Assembly: GCA_010645155.1 (NCBI GenBank)
Contig: JAAGOF010000109.1
Coordinates: 1,274,042 to 1,338,041, forward strand
DNA from: Tigriopus japonicus
Taxonomy: Eukaryota > Arthropoda > Copepoda > Harpacticoida > Harpacticidae
Reading direction: 5' to 3'
Length of the DNA stretch: 64,000 nucleotides
Shown here: piece by piece, positions 12,781 through 27,000 of the stretch
Layout of the letters: every line of letters starts with the position of its first letter
Position numbering within the stretch: the stretch's first letter is position 1
The notes under the pieces: model-generated
Databases searched by the model: none
What the model was told of the DNA's origin: nothing
Seen by the model: only the letters and a program-made list of their open reading frames with translations
Position numbers and translations under genes: made by a program

Positions 12781-14241
12781 ATGACCTCGCCAAAGATACC
12801 TTGCAAATCCGACACGATCCCTCTTTGTCCCAAAATGACCGAGAAACCTCAGGTAAAGAGGGTCATCTCTGGTTGGAATGCGGGGATGTTCATTATGTGC
12901 AGTACCATTGGTTCGGGGATTTTCATATCGCCCAAGGCTGTTTTGGCCGGCACAGGATCACCCGGGATGGCCGTCATATTTTGGGCTCTTGGGGGATTTG
13001 TATTCACCCTGAATGCCTTCATCTACGCGGAGTTGGCGTTGACCTTTCCCGAAATGGGCTCAGATTATGTGTTCCTTTACCACGGCCTTGGAGACTTGCC
13101 AGCCTTTATTTTTATGTGGACTGCCCTGGTTTTCGAAAGTACCTCAAGTCGGTGCGTCACTTCCCTCACAGTGGGTCTTTATACGTGTTCCTTGTTTTGG
13201 AACCACGTGGATTCTCTGTGGCAAGTCCAAGTGCTTATTGCCATACTGACCCTTTGTGTGTTGACCTTCATTCATTGTCGTGGAACGTTAGAGGCCGTCT
13301 GGGTGTCGAGTCTGCTCACTTACTCGAAATTGGTGGGTATTGCCGTCATCATTGGAACCGCTCTGTATCAAATATTTAATATTCATCATGGGATTCCCAA
13401 CGTTGATAAGTGGTTTCAAAACACAACACAAACTTTGGATGGTTTTGTTCAAGCCTTTTACGCCACTTATTGGGCCTATTCAGGAATCGCACCCAGCGTA
13501 ACTATTGTGGAAGAGCTGGAGCAACCCGTGAAGACCAATCTTTTATTAGCAGTGGGGTTAAGTATGACTCTAGTCACCCTGGTGTATGTCACGACCAATT
13601 TTGCTTATTGCCTGGTTTTGTCCCCACAAGAATTACTGGCCTCATCGGCTGTGGCAGTGACCTATATGACCAAGGCCTTTCCAATTCTTGCTCCCATCAT
13701 GATTTTCTTCGTCATTTGTTCCACTCTTGGCACTCTGAATAATACTATCTTATCTGTGGCAAGGTTACTCTTGGCCGGTGCTCGTAAAGGCCATTTGCCT
13801 CGAGCGTGTTCTTTGTTGAACGTGTCAAGGAACACCCCGATCTTTAATCTGCTAATGTCATTGGTGTTAACCATTCCTTTGCTTTTCTTTGGTGGCATCA
13901 ACCAGCTGATTCAATTCTCAGGTTTTATGTCAATCCTTTTCGGAACTTGTGCCATATTTTCCCTCATCAAAGTCAGGCTAACTCAACCCAAGAAAGTGAA
14001 AACTTTTCAATTGCCGTTGATAATCCCGATCTTCCAGTTTCTAGTTTATTTTCTAATCCTTGGTTATTCAATCTACTGTCGTCCCTACACTTTTGCTTTA
14101 GCCTTGTGTCTGGTTTTGTCTGGGATCCCCGTCTATTACGTTTTCGTTGATAGAGACTTGCCTAAAATATTGGTTTCACTGGACGAACATGTCACGTGTT
14201 TTTTTCAGAGGGCTCTTAACTCCTTGCCTGAAGATGTCTAG
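12781..14241 (+). CDS. SLC7-family amino-acid transporter (LAT/y+LAT/b0,+AT-like)
   Basis: This is an intronless 486-aa protein with about 12 hydrophobic segments. It begins with the SLC7 light-chain signature region: VISGWNAGMFIMCSTIGSGIFISPKAVL, of which TIGSGIFISP is the unwound TM1 substrate site. The light chains of heteromeric transporters exchange large neutral or basic amino acids at the plasma membrane, usually disulfide-linked to an SLC3 heavy chain. The nearest cysteine in the TM3-TM4 loop is in YTCSLFW, which may not match the canonical heavy-chain Cys, so pairing is uncertain. The frame is open from an ATG at 12727, but a good acceptor at 12765-12766 falls inside that extension, so ATG 12781 (MTSPKIP) is preferred. 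An AATAAA follows the stop within 10 bp. The exact SLC7 subtype cannot be set by eye. Confidence 0.88.
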   Translation: MTSPKIPCKSDTIPLCPKMTEKPQVKRVISGWNAGMFIMCSTIGSGIFISPKAVLAGTGSPGMAVIFWALGGFVFTLNAFIYAELALTFPEMGSDYVFLYHGLGDLPAFIFMWTALVFESTSSRCVTSLTVGLYTCSLFWNHVDSLWQVQVLIAILTLCVLTFIHCRGTLEAVWVSSLLTYSKLVGIAVIIGTALYQIFNIHHGIPNVDKWFQNTTQTLDGFVQAFYATYWAYSGIAPSVTIVEELEQPVKTNLLLAVGLSMTLVTLVYVTTNFAYCLVLSPQELLASSAVAVTYMTKAFPILAPIMIFFVICSTLGTLNNTILSVARLLLAGARKGHLPRACSLLNVSRNTPIFNLLMSLVLTIPLLFFGGINQLIQFSGFMSILFGTCAIFSLIKVRLTQPKKVKTFQLPLIIPIFQFLVYFLILGYSIYCRPYTFALALCLVLSGIPVYYVFVDRDLPKILVSLDEHVTCFFQRALNSLPEDV

Positions 14242-14244
14242 TAA

Positions 14245-14250
14245 AATAAA
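14245..14250 (+). terminator. Polyadenylation signal of the SLC7 gene
   Basis: AATAAA begins four bases after the TAG stop, and a second AATAAA follows at once, which implies a very short 3' UTR. Confidence 0.5.
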
Positions 14251-17200
14251 AATAAAATGATTTTTTCGAACCATGTTATGGATACAAGGTTATAACCGTC
14301 AGACATATAACTTGATTAAGAGAGCAACATGGTAAATCAAAATAAAACCAAACGAGAACAACGCCTTTTTATCGGGCCATGCCATGAACAATGTCCATTA
14401 CTGATACAATACATTAAATCATGTTTGAAGATAGTAAAAATGAATCTGATTAACGGCAATCCATGCCCTAGGTAGTGTCGTTAATTACATTCCTTCCTCT
14501 CTACCGACCGTTTTGGAGATTACGCTCAAAGTTCGAATGAAGGGTGTTGAGCACATTTGTCTTGAGTTGCCACTGCTTAAGTTGTGGTTTCCTTCCTGCT
14601 TAAACCACCATCTCCTACAAAAAACAAACAATTGCCGTGTGTGCCATGGTTCATTCTCCACGTAGGAACACCGTTCTCAAGTGTACGTACACGAATTGCT
14701 ATTGCCCTTGGTGAGATGAGTTGTTGAAGAGTCTTGTGGTGGTTCAGGCAGTTCGCCGTAAGTGCTCATACCTGAGAAGATTCCAAGCATTCATGACATA
14801 TACGATTCGCTGGGATCGACTACAAAAACTTGAAAATACCCACATACCTTCGCTGGATAAACATTTCATTTTTCAATAGGGCCCAGTTCTTTCACATCTT
14901 AGATGTCCAACCATGAGTTTACCATAAAGAGTCTTATGTTACACCAAGTTTCAGCAAAATGAAACTGGGACGCAGATTGATTTTCACATTTTTTGAACAT
15001 TTTATGTCAGGCAAATATTGCTCCTCAGTTGTAATAAAATCCATAAAGTGCATTTATCAGAGAATAAGCCTTATTTCAGCCTTCAATAAACTTTACAATT
15101 GTAAGTTTCTTTTTGGAATTTAGCAATTAGTCAATCCCATTTTGAGTGCCTCTGATAACGCTGAAGAGCCCGACTCTAATCGTGAAAGTTGAATTTAAGC
15201 ATGAGACTGACATGTTTGCTGCAGGGGGACCTCCAAAGCCCCGCGACGTCGAGAGTGTACCACCAAGAAAAATCACCCACCCACCCATCCATAGATACGA
15301 CCATCAACCAACAACGGTGGTCGGGCCGTTCACTCCCCCATGCCGTCATGATAATCGTCGTTCGCGTCTTTTAAAGTTTTCTTAGCCCCCAATGGGATGG
15401 ATGTTCTTGCGCATGCGGATTCCTCTCTATCTCACTCGCTCGCTCTCGTCTCGTTTGCGGACCAAACGTATGTGCTAGTACAGACAAGAAGAGGCCAAAT
15501 GGTTCTGGTTTCTCTCAGGCCATGCAGTACTACTCAAGTGTACAAGAACACATTTTTGGGCATGTTTCTTTGGGTCAAAGACGAGTGACCAGATTGGGAA
15601 GGGATGCGTTAATACCCCAACCGGATAGTAGACCATGGTCCTCGACCTATTACTAGGTTTTAGATACATGTGGCCTTACTCTACACACATGAGGGAGGCT
15701 CAGTCAAGGCCCGTCATTTTGGGGTAGCTTCATTGGCGTTTTGCTGGTCACACACACCCAAAACCCATTGCTAGTGTACTGTATGCATTAGCCATGTGCC
15801 AATGAACGAAAGAGTGGAACGAGTAGAGCGGGAGGAGAAAAGAGACGGCGAGAGGAAGAACCAGAATGGTTTTCGATTTGGTTTGAGGATGAGAGAGTGC
15901 TATGTACAGCAGTTGTTCTTGAGTTTCCCACTCGGTTGGACCGGGAGTAAATATTGTCTCATAGATTGTGCCAAGTGCCCAGTGGAGTTTCAAATTGAGT
16001 GAGATATGTGGGCCAGAGGAAGTGAATTATTTTTCATTGTGTCGACTTGATCAGGGCTCCAGATCCTCCATCAAAGTGCTGGCTTGACGATTCATAGTGC
16101 AGTGACACCTTCGGCATTGCCATAGGTGAGTTCATTCACATGGCCAAATCAGCTGTTGTAATTAGGGTCAGCTGGCAATTCAAACATCACATCGTGCATT
16201 TGACGGTTCCAGGAGCCAATGGCGTGTTTGTGTGCTTGCTCTATCTTAAAATTCGATCTGAATTCAATTTAACCAGCGATACTTCTTTCAATGAGAGACC
16301 GCTCATAAAAATCCAATCAGAAAATACCTCCGTCGGAGGTAGTCGGTAGATGTATCAAAATTTCGGAATGGCATGATCAAAACAGTTTCCCCTACTCGAT
16401 CTCTTTGATAGGGCCTTCGCCAAGATTACTGACTATATCGCCGATTGAACGAGCTCACGAAACCAAGAGACGATGATCTTTTGGAGGAAGGAGACGAAGA
16501 AGGATGAGAGGTCATTGCTTCTTCTTCTTCTCCTCTGAGAACTCAACTCCAAAGGGGACGACGTCTTGTCTTCTCATCTCAGGAAATGAGAGGTCTCTTT
16601 GGCTCGAGAAATCATGTTAGGGCATGAAATTCAGTCGAACCGCTTCTTCAGGGAATTTGCTGAGATATTTAAGCGCCTGTGCTGATATTGCAAAATCCAT
16701 TTGGTTCCAAACCAAAGTTTATGGGATCACTATTTCAACCTCTTAGTGGAGTCAGGAGGTCTAAAATTCCCAAGAATCCCTTTAGCATCCCGAAAGGGAT
16801 GCATTACTATGTTCTGCCAGACCTCTCCGTGACATTTGATGTCAAAGAAACGAATTTTGAACGCAGGAAAGAGTGCAAGTAATCATAAGAGTGGTTAACA
16901 TTTCTTATGTCAATTTTTATAGGATCCTTAATGGACTTTTAAGACTTTGTTTTAACAGGTGTTATTAAAGAGGTGAGCAGTATTATTGAAGTAGAGGACG
17001 TGGCACTTTGCCCTTCACATGCACTCAAGTCGGAAATCGCTTTAATTTATGACGCTGGAAATGGAAAATTTTTGAAGGGGCGTTTCCGGGATTGCAGTTC
17101 GCGAGATTCATTCGTTTTCTTCCATTTCTATTCGAAACAATTTTCACTTGAGGTTAGTTATTGGTTGAAACGATGAATTTGCTCAAGTAACAAAGGCTAA

Positions 17201-17989
17201 AAGCTCGCGGACTTGGTAGTTCAGCGTATAATTAGGTTATTGTTTTATTCATGGTTAAGGGAGGTTAGTTGATATTTTTTGTCAAGATTTACTACTTTCA
17301 TCTCTTCAAAAACATGGATTTGTGCTAATGTTGACGGAATCTCTTTTCTCAAAAGTCGGGTATTTTCGGCAAATGTAATTTTCAACTGCATTTTGCCAAC
17401 ATCCGGTCAAAACAAGAAGTTGCCTTTCTTTGATGTGTTTGAGTTTGCCTGAAGCGTTAGAAAAGAGGGTGCAACATAAATTCTTCACGTTTGAGTCTTT
17501 GTAAATTTGGGTTTCTTGTTCTTTGAAAATATCGAGCCACTTCCGATAAGTTTGTTGACACCGTTTTATCCAGTAAAAAGTTTTTGACCAAATCGAAACT
17601 CTTTAGAAGCCAGTAAACATTCGAGCTAGTAAAGAAATCGTGATGTGACGGTGCTAAAACGTGGGACAATATGATTCAAAGCCTCTCCTCTACCAGAAGT
17701 GCTTTGTGGTCGACTGCGCATTGAGGAACTGCAAGAGGAAAGAAGGTTTTGTCACGACGACCGAGTGCAAAAGATACCTCGGAGAAGAGACTTTTTTCTG
17801 GGTCCGCATTCCTTCCCAGAGTTCAAGCTCGGGCAAATAATAGCAGACCTCGGAAAGCCTCATTGTGATAGTCCGTTTGGCAAATGACTCCCACTTTTTT
17901 CTCTTCTTCAACCACGGCATTGGTTCTCGTTTTCACACACACAGAGATCACTTGGACTCATACGACGATATGAGGAGAGAGCATACACA

Positions 17990-18012
17990 ATGGCACCATT
18001 TGATGGTGCCAT
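17990..18012. repeat. Perfect 10-bp inverted repeat with 3-base loop
   Basis: ATGGCACCAT, loop TTG, ATGGTGCCAT. It is short and could be chance or a small regulatory hairpin. Confidence 0.6.
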
Positions 18013-18272
18013 AGAATCGAGATGATATTGCAATCCTCCCAGCTACAGTAATTCAGAGTAATGCTTCATTTCGGGCGGTGGAACACCTATATCAGTACTA
18101 CTGAAAGAGGATGCTAAAAATCGGACTACCTCTTTCACAGACTGTAGTTGGCTCGTTATGAGGATTCTGTGCAAACCTTGTTCTTCCTGGTCACTTAGTC
18201 GGAAACCCATCAAAAAGTTCTTATCCATCCTTCTTTTTCTCAACCATTCCCAAAAGGGCCCTTTCATCGGTG

Positions 18273-18308
18273 GAGAGAGAGAAAGAGAAAGAAAGAGAGA
18301 GAGAGAGG
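18273..18308. repeat. GA-rich simple repeat
   Basis: An almost pure purine run of GA and GAAA units. It could bind GAGA-type factors, but nothing else supports that. Confidence 0.8.
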
Positions 18309-19820
18309 ATTTTCTCTTTCAATGTGTCGGACGTCCATCGTTCATTTGACAGTGAATTCAGCCTTAGGACCCCCCAAAATGAAGAGGAACTTAGAGTATG
18401 CCCTTAAAATGAGCAATTTCACGATTTCCTTTTCGTTCACCCGCTCTTAAAAACTTCGGGAGAAAAGGGACCGAAAGAAGCAGTAGTGCGTAGTTTGTCT
18501 CTTGAGGGGACATTTGATTTTCAAGCACGAGACGATGATCCATGACGATGAGGAATGGGATTGTCGAAAGACTGCTCTTCCACAGATCTTGACTTTGTAC
18601 CCTCGGACCTGAAACCCGAGAGCCAGAGTCAAAGGTACAAATGTGAATGAGATAAAGTTTTCGTTTAGTAAAACTTGAAGTACGTAGGTAGGAAGGTAGC
18701 ATACACCTTCCCTAGGGTTATTTTCAAACGGTTGCCAGATTTCATTTATTGCCGCACAAGAACAATTTGGAGAACTGGAACAGGGAGCTCTGCCCGAAAA
18801 GAAACCTTTAATTTGAAATCGCTTTCAACCTCTCTTAAATGATCTTGCACCTATTCAGAATCCCTTGCCCTTGAGGTATAGTAATTGAAAGGCGAATCGT
18901 TTACATTGAATTGAAATCTTCCGCTTATTACCCCTCCATGAATCATCAAGAGCCAAGGGTGAATCTTAATCCCGGTCACGCTGGTGCGGATTATTTCACT
19001 TTTTTCCAGTCAGTCAAATTTAGGCCCCGGTGAGACTTCTCTTCTTGACAGCCTGAAACCCCGACCAATCAATCAAAATTGATGCAAGGTTTGAGCCTGA
19101 AACCAAGCACGAGCCTTTCTAGTCCCACTAGCATTCATTTAACCACCAAACATAGAGATTCATTCATTGCTAGTGGGTGTAACACGACCACGATACCACC
19201 CGAATTCTCTCCGGTGCATTCCTTGTGCGAACCCATCTTCTGGCCCGATGATCGTTATAGGCATGATGATTTCGAGATAATGAACACCCGACCAGCGGAA
19301 GCTATCCCTCCGGCTATTTATCAGAGCCTGCTTGGTTTCTCTACCATGCGTTAATAGATGACCATATGCAAATTTTGGCCTTCTCGGTCGGTGAAGCGGA
19401 AAACGATGACTTCACCAAGTTCTTGCTTCCACGGACACTCACCATCTCACTCAGTGGCCCAGTGCCTCTTTTAAAGATATATTTATGACATTGAGAAGCA
19501 TGATGATGCAAATTTCTCGACTTCTTGTGATTATCAGAAACAGTGGGGAGTGATGATTCCATGCAAGGGATTGGATTTCAAGAACTCTCACTTGCCCATT
19601 CCTTACACGGAGTAGGCAAGACAGCATCATTTCTTGCTCAAGATTACTAGGATTCCGGGATGGTTCAATGAATTGCTTCGAAGACAGCCATGTTTTCTCA
19701 TTATCATCCGTCTGATCTCAGGCGAGATCACGATCGGCCAACACACCGAATGAATCCGGCCAAGAATGAGATTTTCATTTTTCCTCAGAAAATGTCGTGA
19801 TCAATTTTGAAGAAGGGGAA

Positions 19821-19834
19821 GAGAGAGAGAGAGA
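19821..19834. repeat. (GA)n simple repeat
   Basis: A short run of seven GA units in the same gene-free stretch. Confidence 0.7.
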
Positions 19835-21038
19835 TTTGGGCTTGCTGTTGTTGTTGATTCCAAACTTGAAGCTACTACTAACATGTTCCATTTGGGAGAG
19901 ACGTTTGGATTGCAAAGTAAAGATTTTTGAAACGCCTTCAATTTGACTCGATGTCAGTCAAGACAGGTGAGCTTAAAGGGCGTGAACTTGAGAGTGAAAT
20001 TCTGAGATTGGCAAGTGGCAGACAGGTCTTGGCATTCCTGAAACAGACACCTGAAAGATATTGGACGAATGAGATGATTGGAGACTTGAGCTTAAAGTGT
20101 GTCTGGAACTTTCTACTCACACCCAATCGTGAACGGCATCACCCAGCCCCAGAACTTGGGCATTTCAAGCCGAAAAAAAGGCTTAGAATTGAGATAAAGC
20201 ACAATCTTATCTTACTCGCTCCACTTTGGCTCAGAATTGTCCGGTTTCATAGACTCAAATCCCTCTTGAATGAAGTAGTAGAACCTCTCTCTCTGTGTGC
20301 CTATTCTTGAAAAAGCCCGCAGGATTGACCATCTGCAGGAGTTACATTTGGCAGAATGATGAATGTATAATACGCAAAAAGGCATGCCAATGATGCATTC
20401 TCTTTTCCTAGGCCCATCCCACTAACAAATGAAGTTGTTTTGCCCGAGTTTCTCTTCACTGTCTGGGCGGCCCCATCAAAATCACCTCAATTCCGCAGTA
20501 CATGTCTTTCAGAGAGAGACTTCTGCTCTCGTTCCTCCTCAGGCTTCTCAGCAGATGGAGGAAAGACGTCGTTTTTCTTGACTTTATCTTGATGAAAGGG
20601 TTGAGCTCTGGATTTGCTTGCTTTGCTTGTCAAGGTTTCTAAAATGAAACGAAGCCAGATTTCAAGATTTTGTTTACTTTGGCGCCGTTCCTCATTTGGG
20701 TTTGATTGAGATCAGGATGTAACTGTTTGACGAACAAGTTTGACAACTGTATAGCCACAGATTGAGAGGTTATTGTGGGCAGAGACAAATCAAGATATCA
20801 AAAAAGCCTAAACTGGTTAAGAGCTCTCACGAATGGGGAATCATACTGCGGTTGTAAATGAATGAATAAGTACGCTGTCACACCGACCTCCCCCAGACTC
20901 AAGTGAATAATGATCATTCCAACCGCTCTTTTTTTACTAACTTCACCACCCATTAGAAATCGAGTTTGAGTGCGATGAATGAACCCCATATTATTCTCCT
21001 TTCCAGGATGATTTGCCAAAGATTTTAAACTTGACGCA

Positions 21039-24000
21039 ATGCCTCCAAATAGTGGAAATTCACCATCCTCAGAGGATGTGCCTCTGGCCTCCTCAGCCTC
21101 ATCCAGTGGGCAAAGTACGACCAGTTCGGATCTGAACAAGAGTTATTCACCCTCGCCAGAAACGGTCTCTGGCACGCCTCCAGCCTTACCTCCACGCCCA
21201 CCTAATCTCTCCATTCCTCGAGAGAGGAACACGCCTATCCAGCGACACATTGCCAACAGCTACACGCGAGAAGCTCAATTGAGTCGTCAATCAAATTGTA
21301 AGCGCCTCAACATTTTGGTCGGTCATAATAAAACTGGGGATTTTCTCGTTTAGGGAGTGCTTGATGTCTTCATGAGTAGGCTTTTTTGGGAGTCTGCTCT
21401 GTCCAATTGAATAGGCTCCAAGAATGACTTTAAAATTAGGAATGAGCATTAACCCTCGGACTTGCTCCCCCACAGAGAGGTGGATTTTTACGTCTCCTCT
21501 TGAGGGTTCTTGGGGCCCATTTACAGAGGGAGAAAACCACGATGAGCCGCTCAATCTCAGTTCCCCGGAACATCATGCGCTATTTTGTGGAGAAAAGTTG
21601 AACAGAGGGGAGCCTCATCCCCGGTTAACTTCTTCTTGTCCATGGGGCATTCAAAGTAAAACATCTCGAACTTTGCACCATTACTTGTGTGTAGTTAGGC
21701 TCTTCCTGAGCATTCCTAAATCTGAAAGAGCCTCAGACTCAAATTGAGTTGGCATGTCATGGTCAAAAAGACCAATGGCCCCTCGTCAAGAGCCAATCTG
21801 AGAGTGGAGAAATGTAAAACTATCAGGCAGTTCCCCGCTCTACGATATAGGTATACTCGACTATCCACTACGCTCTACGGATGGTATGCATGGGTAGGAA
21901 TTTATTCTGGACATTCTCTCGCTGTTTCTGAATTCCTTTCATGCTTTTTGTTCACGAGTTTCACTCCACACAGAGCTCTTGTAGAGTGCCTGGAGAAGCC
22001 TACCTGAGTTGAGGTTTTGGATTCGTGAGCGCAAAATTCTGAATTGAGACCTGGCAATGAACCCCAACGTGCATTAGCACTTTGGACGACTTAACATCGG
22101 AATAAGATCGATCTTCATAATTTATCAAGTCCCTTCGCGTCGAGATGCTTTTTATATGCATTAGTCTTGCTTACATTGGTTGTCTATTGTATACTCGCAA
22201 TGTCCTCTTTTTTTACTGGCTCTGCCCCAAATTCCCGCATTGAGGATATACAGTAGCGAGAAGTTTGGAAGCAAAACTTTTTGGGTTTTTGTTGAGTCCA
22301 GCCCTCGCTCATTGCATCTCCCAAAAAGTTGCTCGATCGCTGTGTTCGCAATCAAGTTTATTTACAATATCATATTCCAGAGCGATTTGAGAGTTCCCTC
22401 TGTTGAAAGAGCAAGCTATTAAAAATCTGGTCAAGTTTCAAACCCAGATTTTCTTTTGACCTTTCCATCTGGACAAGGGGCTATCAGAGATCGTACTTGT
22501 GAGATGGAGATGAAATGCGATATTTTAATTGCAATGCTCTCGAAAAAAATACAAAGGTAGACAGAAAGACTGAGAGGGAGAGGATGAGGATGTAAACTTT
22601 CAATTTGGGAGGGCTCCTATGGCCGAGTATGATGAAACAAACTTCATCTTGTCTTCTTTTGAAAGTGGTCCTCCACCAGCATCTGAATTACATGCTCGGA
22701 CGAGCTGAAGACAAAGAGCTACCAACTTCATAATACTAATTAAAGCTCTCATATTCCATGAAATTAATTGCCTGATACTTTCGGAGATATGAACTCACGG
22801 AGCTGGTCTTTTAATTTGGTTAATGAGCTGAAAATGAGAATCTCGGACGTACTTCAAAGCAAGCAGCGATGCAACCAACTCCCATTACCCATTATTTCCA
22901 TGTCCGAGCTCTAGAACAAGTTTGAAGTCTTGAGCGTGACCATCTCGAGACCCTGGAAAGGCCATTAAAGAAGGCTCTTTGATTCTAATCCCTCGTAGTA
23001 CTGACCATTCCCCTCCTTGAGATGGTTTTGCCCCGGATTAACCTTTGCCAAGAGTGCAAACTTCCTTTTCTCAGAGATCCTTTTTGGTCTCCATCCTTCT
23101 CCTCTGTGAAACTAAATTCAAGGCGACTCTTCGTCCAAACTCTATCCAGTGGTGAAAGACGCACAAGGGCATCAATCACACAAATGTCAGAAAAATCCTT
23201 GAGCTTTTCATCACCGTTTTTGCCAACTCCATTTGGACGAGGATCTGCGCTTGAGCACGTTCCATCTAGATCAGGGAATGGGCTGTGAACTTCTTTTTCT
23301 TGTCCCTATTCATCACCACCACGACAAATATCAAGTTCAGACCCCGCACCTGACACTACACTTGAACGGGTAGAAAAAAGGGTTCTCAGCCATCTCTTTT
23401 GTTCACCATCGATAAGTTCGGCATTTTATTTGCCCATAATTCCTTGAGGAGTGTAAAAAGAGTAACACCCACTCTAATTTCTTTGACTCAAGTGGGCAGA
23501 GCGTTCAATTCAATGTGTTCATTCTATACATTACGGGTCTTTGCCAAGATTTCTCTCTGTTTCATTCGCTCGTTCGACAGGGGTCATAAACTTGTTAGAA
23601 GTCATTTCCATTCATCTTTTGGCTGGTCCAATACACCACTACGTAGTCACTTCTTCATGCGAGTAGTATGCTTCGTACATTCAGACACACACAGATGGTG
23701 ATCAAGTAAGTCACAGTGGAAGAGAACCCTTTCACTTTTATGATCATGATCTTTTGGACTGAGGAGGCGAGAAAAAACCGGTTTGAACGACTACTTCAAT
23801 TCCTACGTCCGGACTTTAAAAAATGCCTCTTTTTCCGACGAGGAAGAGGAAAGAGATGAGAGCGCCTTCAATGTGGCCAAGACAATCAACGCCTTGAATT
23901 CCAAATTTGGAGCTCGAATGTCATATGTTGACTCGCCTTCTTGAGGCCCCTTCAACGCTAGCAACTCGGGCAAAGGTGGATGGTACTCGAGGATGAAAAA

Positions 24001-27000
24001 CGAGATTAATTGGATCACGAACTCCTTTTCAGGTCGACGAGAAGGGACTGAAGGAGGGGTGCATGAATCTATGGAATTTGAGGGGCTGGGCTTTGAGATC
24101 CTTCTTTTTCTCATCTCGCATGGCCAGTTTTAATGCATGAAATTGCAATGATTATGCAGATTGAATTTTCTGATTTTCACCTTTTGTCATGTGTGAGAAG
24201 ATTAGACTCAAGGTTGGAAGTACATGCTCTGATTATCTATCATAACAAGACTCTGGGGGTTCTAAATAGATGGCGGTAGCGAGATCTCATCAAGGAAGAA
24301 GCAGACCACGTGGTTTAGCCTCCATATTATATCTTGTGATGGGGTCTGGAGAGGCAATCTGGTTCCATTAAGGGATCTCTAGTTCTCTGTGCAAAGGCCG
24401 TTTTGGGTGTCATAAAGGTCATTAGACTTGTTTAGGAGCATCATTTCCCTTACTTGTATCATTCATTTTTGTGTTGTGGAGACCACGATGGCAATGGGTT
24501 AGATCGGTGGAAGCCAACAAATAAGAGCCTTTTGAACGAAAGTGCCTATTCTAGAGTCGTCTGGCTCATTGAGAACAATGGCCATTAATGTATGTTGGCC
24601 AGCATACTTTTGAAGACAGCTCTTGATCACCAAAAGAATCTTACCATAGTGTTCCACATAATTTATTCACTACCCAAGTAATAATGCTCTGCTAAAGCCT
24701 AATCCATTGTTCGTTCCAGCTTCTATATCTTCGCTTCAAAGGCCGCCCTCATCCAGTCCTAACCTCCAAACGCCTCATCACCATCATCATTCGCCTCATC
24801 TTCCTCCTCCTCCTCTTCCACCACCTCCCCTAGCTCCTCCTGTTCCAGAGGAACTCAACTGTTCCAATCAAAACCATGGTATAACCTCAGTCAGAATGAA
24901 TGGAGGCCAACCGAGGTCACTTTGCCACAATATGGGCAAGAAGTACGTGCTCATGTGTGGCCTTTGCGGGGGACTATGCCTGGCCTTGGGCATCATGTAC
25001 ATCGTGATCTTCTTCCTTCTGGATCGTTACACCACGTCGCTTCATTACTTCCAAACCATGCCAACCTGGGTGCCATCGATTCCGGTAAGAGCATTCGACT
25101 TTGTTCCCCGTAGACACTCGATTGATCTTGGCCTTTGTCCTTACCAATTCTCGTTCTTAACTGTTGTCCATTTTTAAAACGCATGGACATGGAGCCTTTG
25201 TCTTTTTTCGCCTTTGGTGCTCCCCCTGACAAGTAGGGATTAAGGTCCCATTTCGGCCTTTGATGTCGAATGCTCCCACGATGGATGAGTTGTCTTGGGA
25301 GAGCAGAAAAAAAGTAATTGGACCAGATCCACGTAGTCGGAGAGGGCTTCTTGCCATTAATAGTTTGCCAAGCACTGATGTAGCCCACTTTTTTTCATGG
25401 GTAGTTCCATTAAAAGGGAACAAAAGAGGAGGCTCCAGCAACTTTCCATTCACCATGGAACGGCAACTTGTGTCATCAACGTACTGGAAAGTCATTCAGG
25501 CTTGAAAAGCAAATTGTTCCAATTTCTTTACTCCGAGAGGATATCGAAGACCATAACCTCATTGTTTTCGACTTAATTGGGAATGTTTCTCAGAATGAAG
25601 CTTTTTCGTTTACATTCCAGCTCCTCGTCACGGGCACCCTTATTTCTTCGTTCGCTCGCAGAGGAAATCGAAACAACTATTTGGTAAGTTTACGCATGGT
25701 TCAAACTCTTCCAACCCCGATCGTCGCCCTACCAAAAATATCCACCCACGACCTCATATATTATTGTACTGATTTCTTTTCCAATACCCTGGATGTTCAT
25801 CTCCGACCCATTTTCAAGGATTTCCCTCGCTTTGGACTGAATAAATCCATGGATAAGTAGATGGGGGCAAATAAATGATGCCCATTTGCGCTTTCAGAGG
25901 GCTGCTTTTTGCTTACTTGGATTGAGAGAAGGGGAAGGAATAAAAAGGGTGAATGGACTAAGAAGCAACCGAATCGCTTTTGAATGGTTCCACAAAGAAG
26001 TTGTATTCTGTTTGGAAGTGCCTAAGTAATCAGATTTCTGAGTTGTGCCGCTTGTTACTGGTTGGAATCTCTTAATTTTGGGAGGGGAAATTCCCATTTT
26101 AAAGGGCCGAGAAGACGATGGAAATAAATCTTGGAAATGAGACGGAATGTAGGTGGGTACTTTAGCTCTGGTTGAGAGGGAAGATGGAGGAGGAGTTGGC
26201 TTAATCTCCAGGGAAATTAGGCCTCCCTCAAGTTGGCAAGTAGAAGACATATCATGCAAATTAAGCAGACCGCCAAGTCTACCTTGAATTAAAGTATGTG
26301 TAGTTAATGGAATGGGAATCCCCACTCCTTCCCTGGACATGTCGTAAAAGATCACAGGCTGCAAATGAATGGGCCCCAAATTGAATTATATGCATGAAAT
26401 GCCTTCGAATGCATTTCCATAGTGCAAGATCCATTCCATTCCAGTCCAATCCGAACGATTTCAGGGCCTGATAAGCTTGTTAGACAAGGCAGCACGCGTT
26501 TCAAATATGTTCGTTGCATCGGATACGAGTCCGAGTGTCGAGTCCTTACAAATTAGATAAAGTATTCCACATCGCAAGCCTAATTTTGGTACAGTACCTG
26601 ACTTGAGCTTTCATGATATCTCTACAATGCCATTGCATCGTTGGAAATGATTTAAAATCGAAACAAGGCCTGGCAACCCTTGACCATTGTTCTGTGATGT
26701 AACGTTGGAAAGTCGATGCATGCAAATGTTTATGACTGACATTGTACCAGTTTCGGCTCTCGGAGCCCGTTAACCATTTTGAACGGGTTATGGCTAAATA
26801 TGGCAATGTGCCATTTCCCGAAGCTATCTTTTCAGGCAGCCCCACATTGCACCTCTGTATTGCCCTTAATAGCCCTTTTGTTTCTAAGGTTTCTAGTTCA
26901 ATTTGCCCTTTCGCATTTAGATCGAGTACTCTCTCTTATTTTCCAAGCCCAAAAGCATATCAATTTGTAGGCAACCAGTGCGACACAAACAGGGTCATTC

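Larger units (their letters stand above)
14252..21006. other. Long stretch without a supported gene
   Basis: Nearly 7 kb hold only short ORFs without domains or splice partners. There are purine-rich simple repeats (18273-18308, 19821-19834), a perfect 10-bp hairpin (17990-18012) and several CT- or GA-rich blocks. As the next plus-strand gene starts with a non-coding exon edge at 21007, this stretch probably holds its promoter, upstream UTR exons and enhancers. Confidence 0.45.

Noticed and set aside
16679..17176. Two successive plus-strand ORFs that might be exons
   Set aside because: Splice phase cannot be made consistent with confidence, and no known domain is seen.
25894..26379. 161-codon minus-strand ORF in an intron of the ENTREP-like gene
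   Set aside because: Composition is Ser/Pro-rich by chance, with no domain, splice partners or signal peptide.
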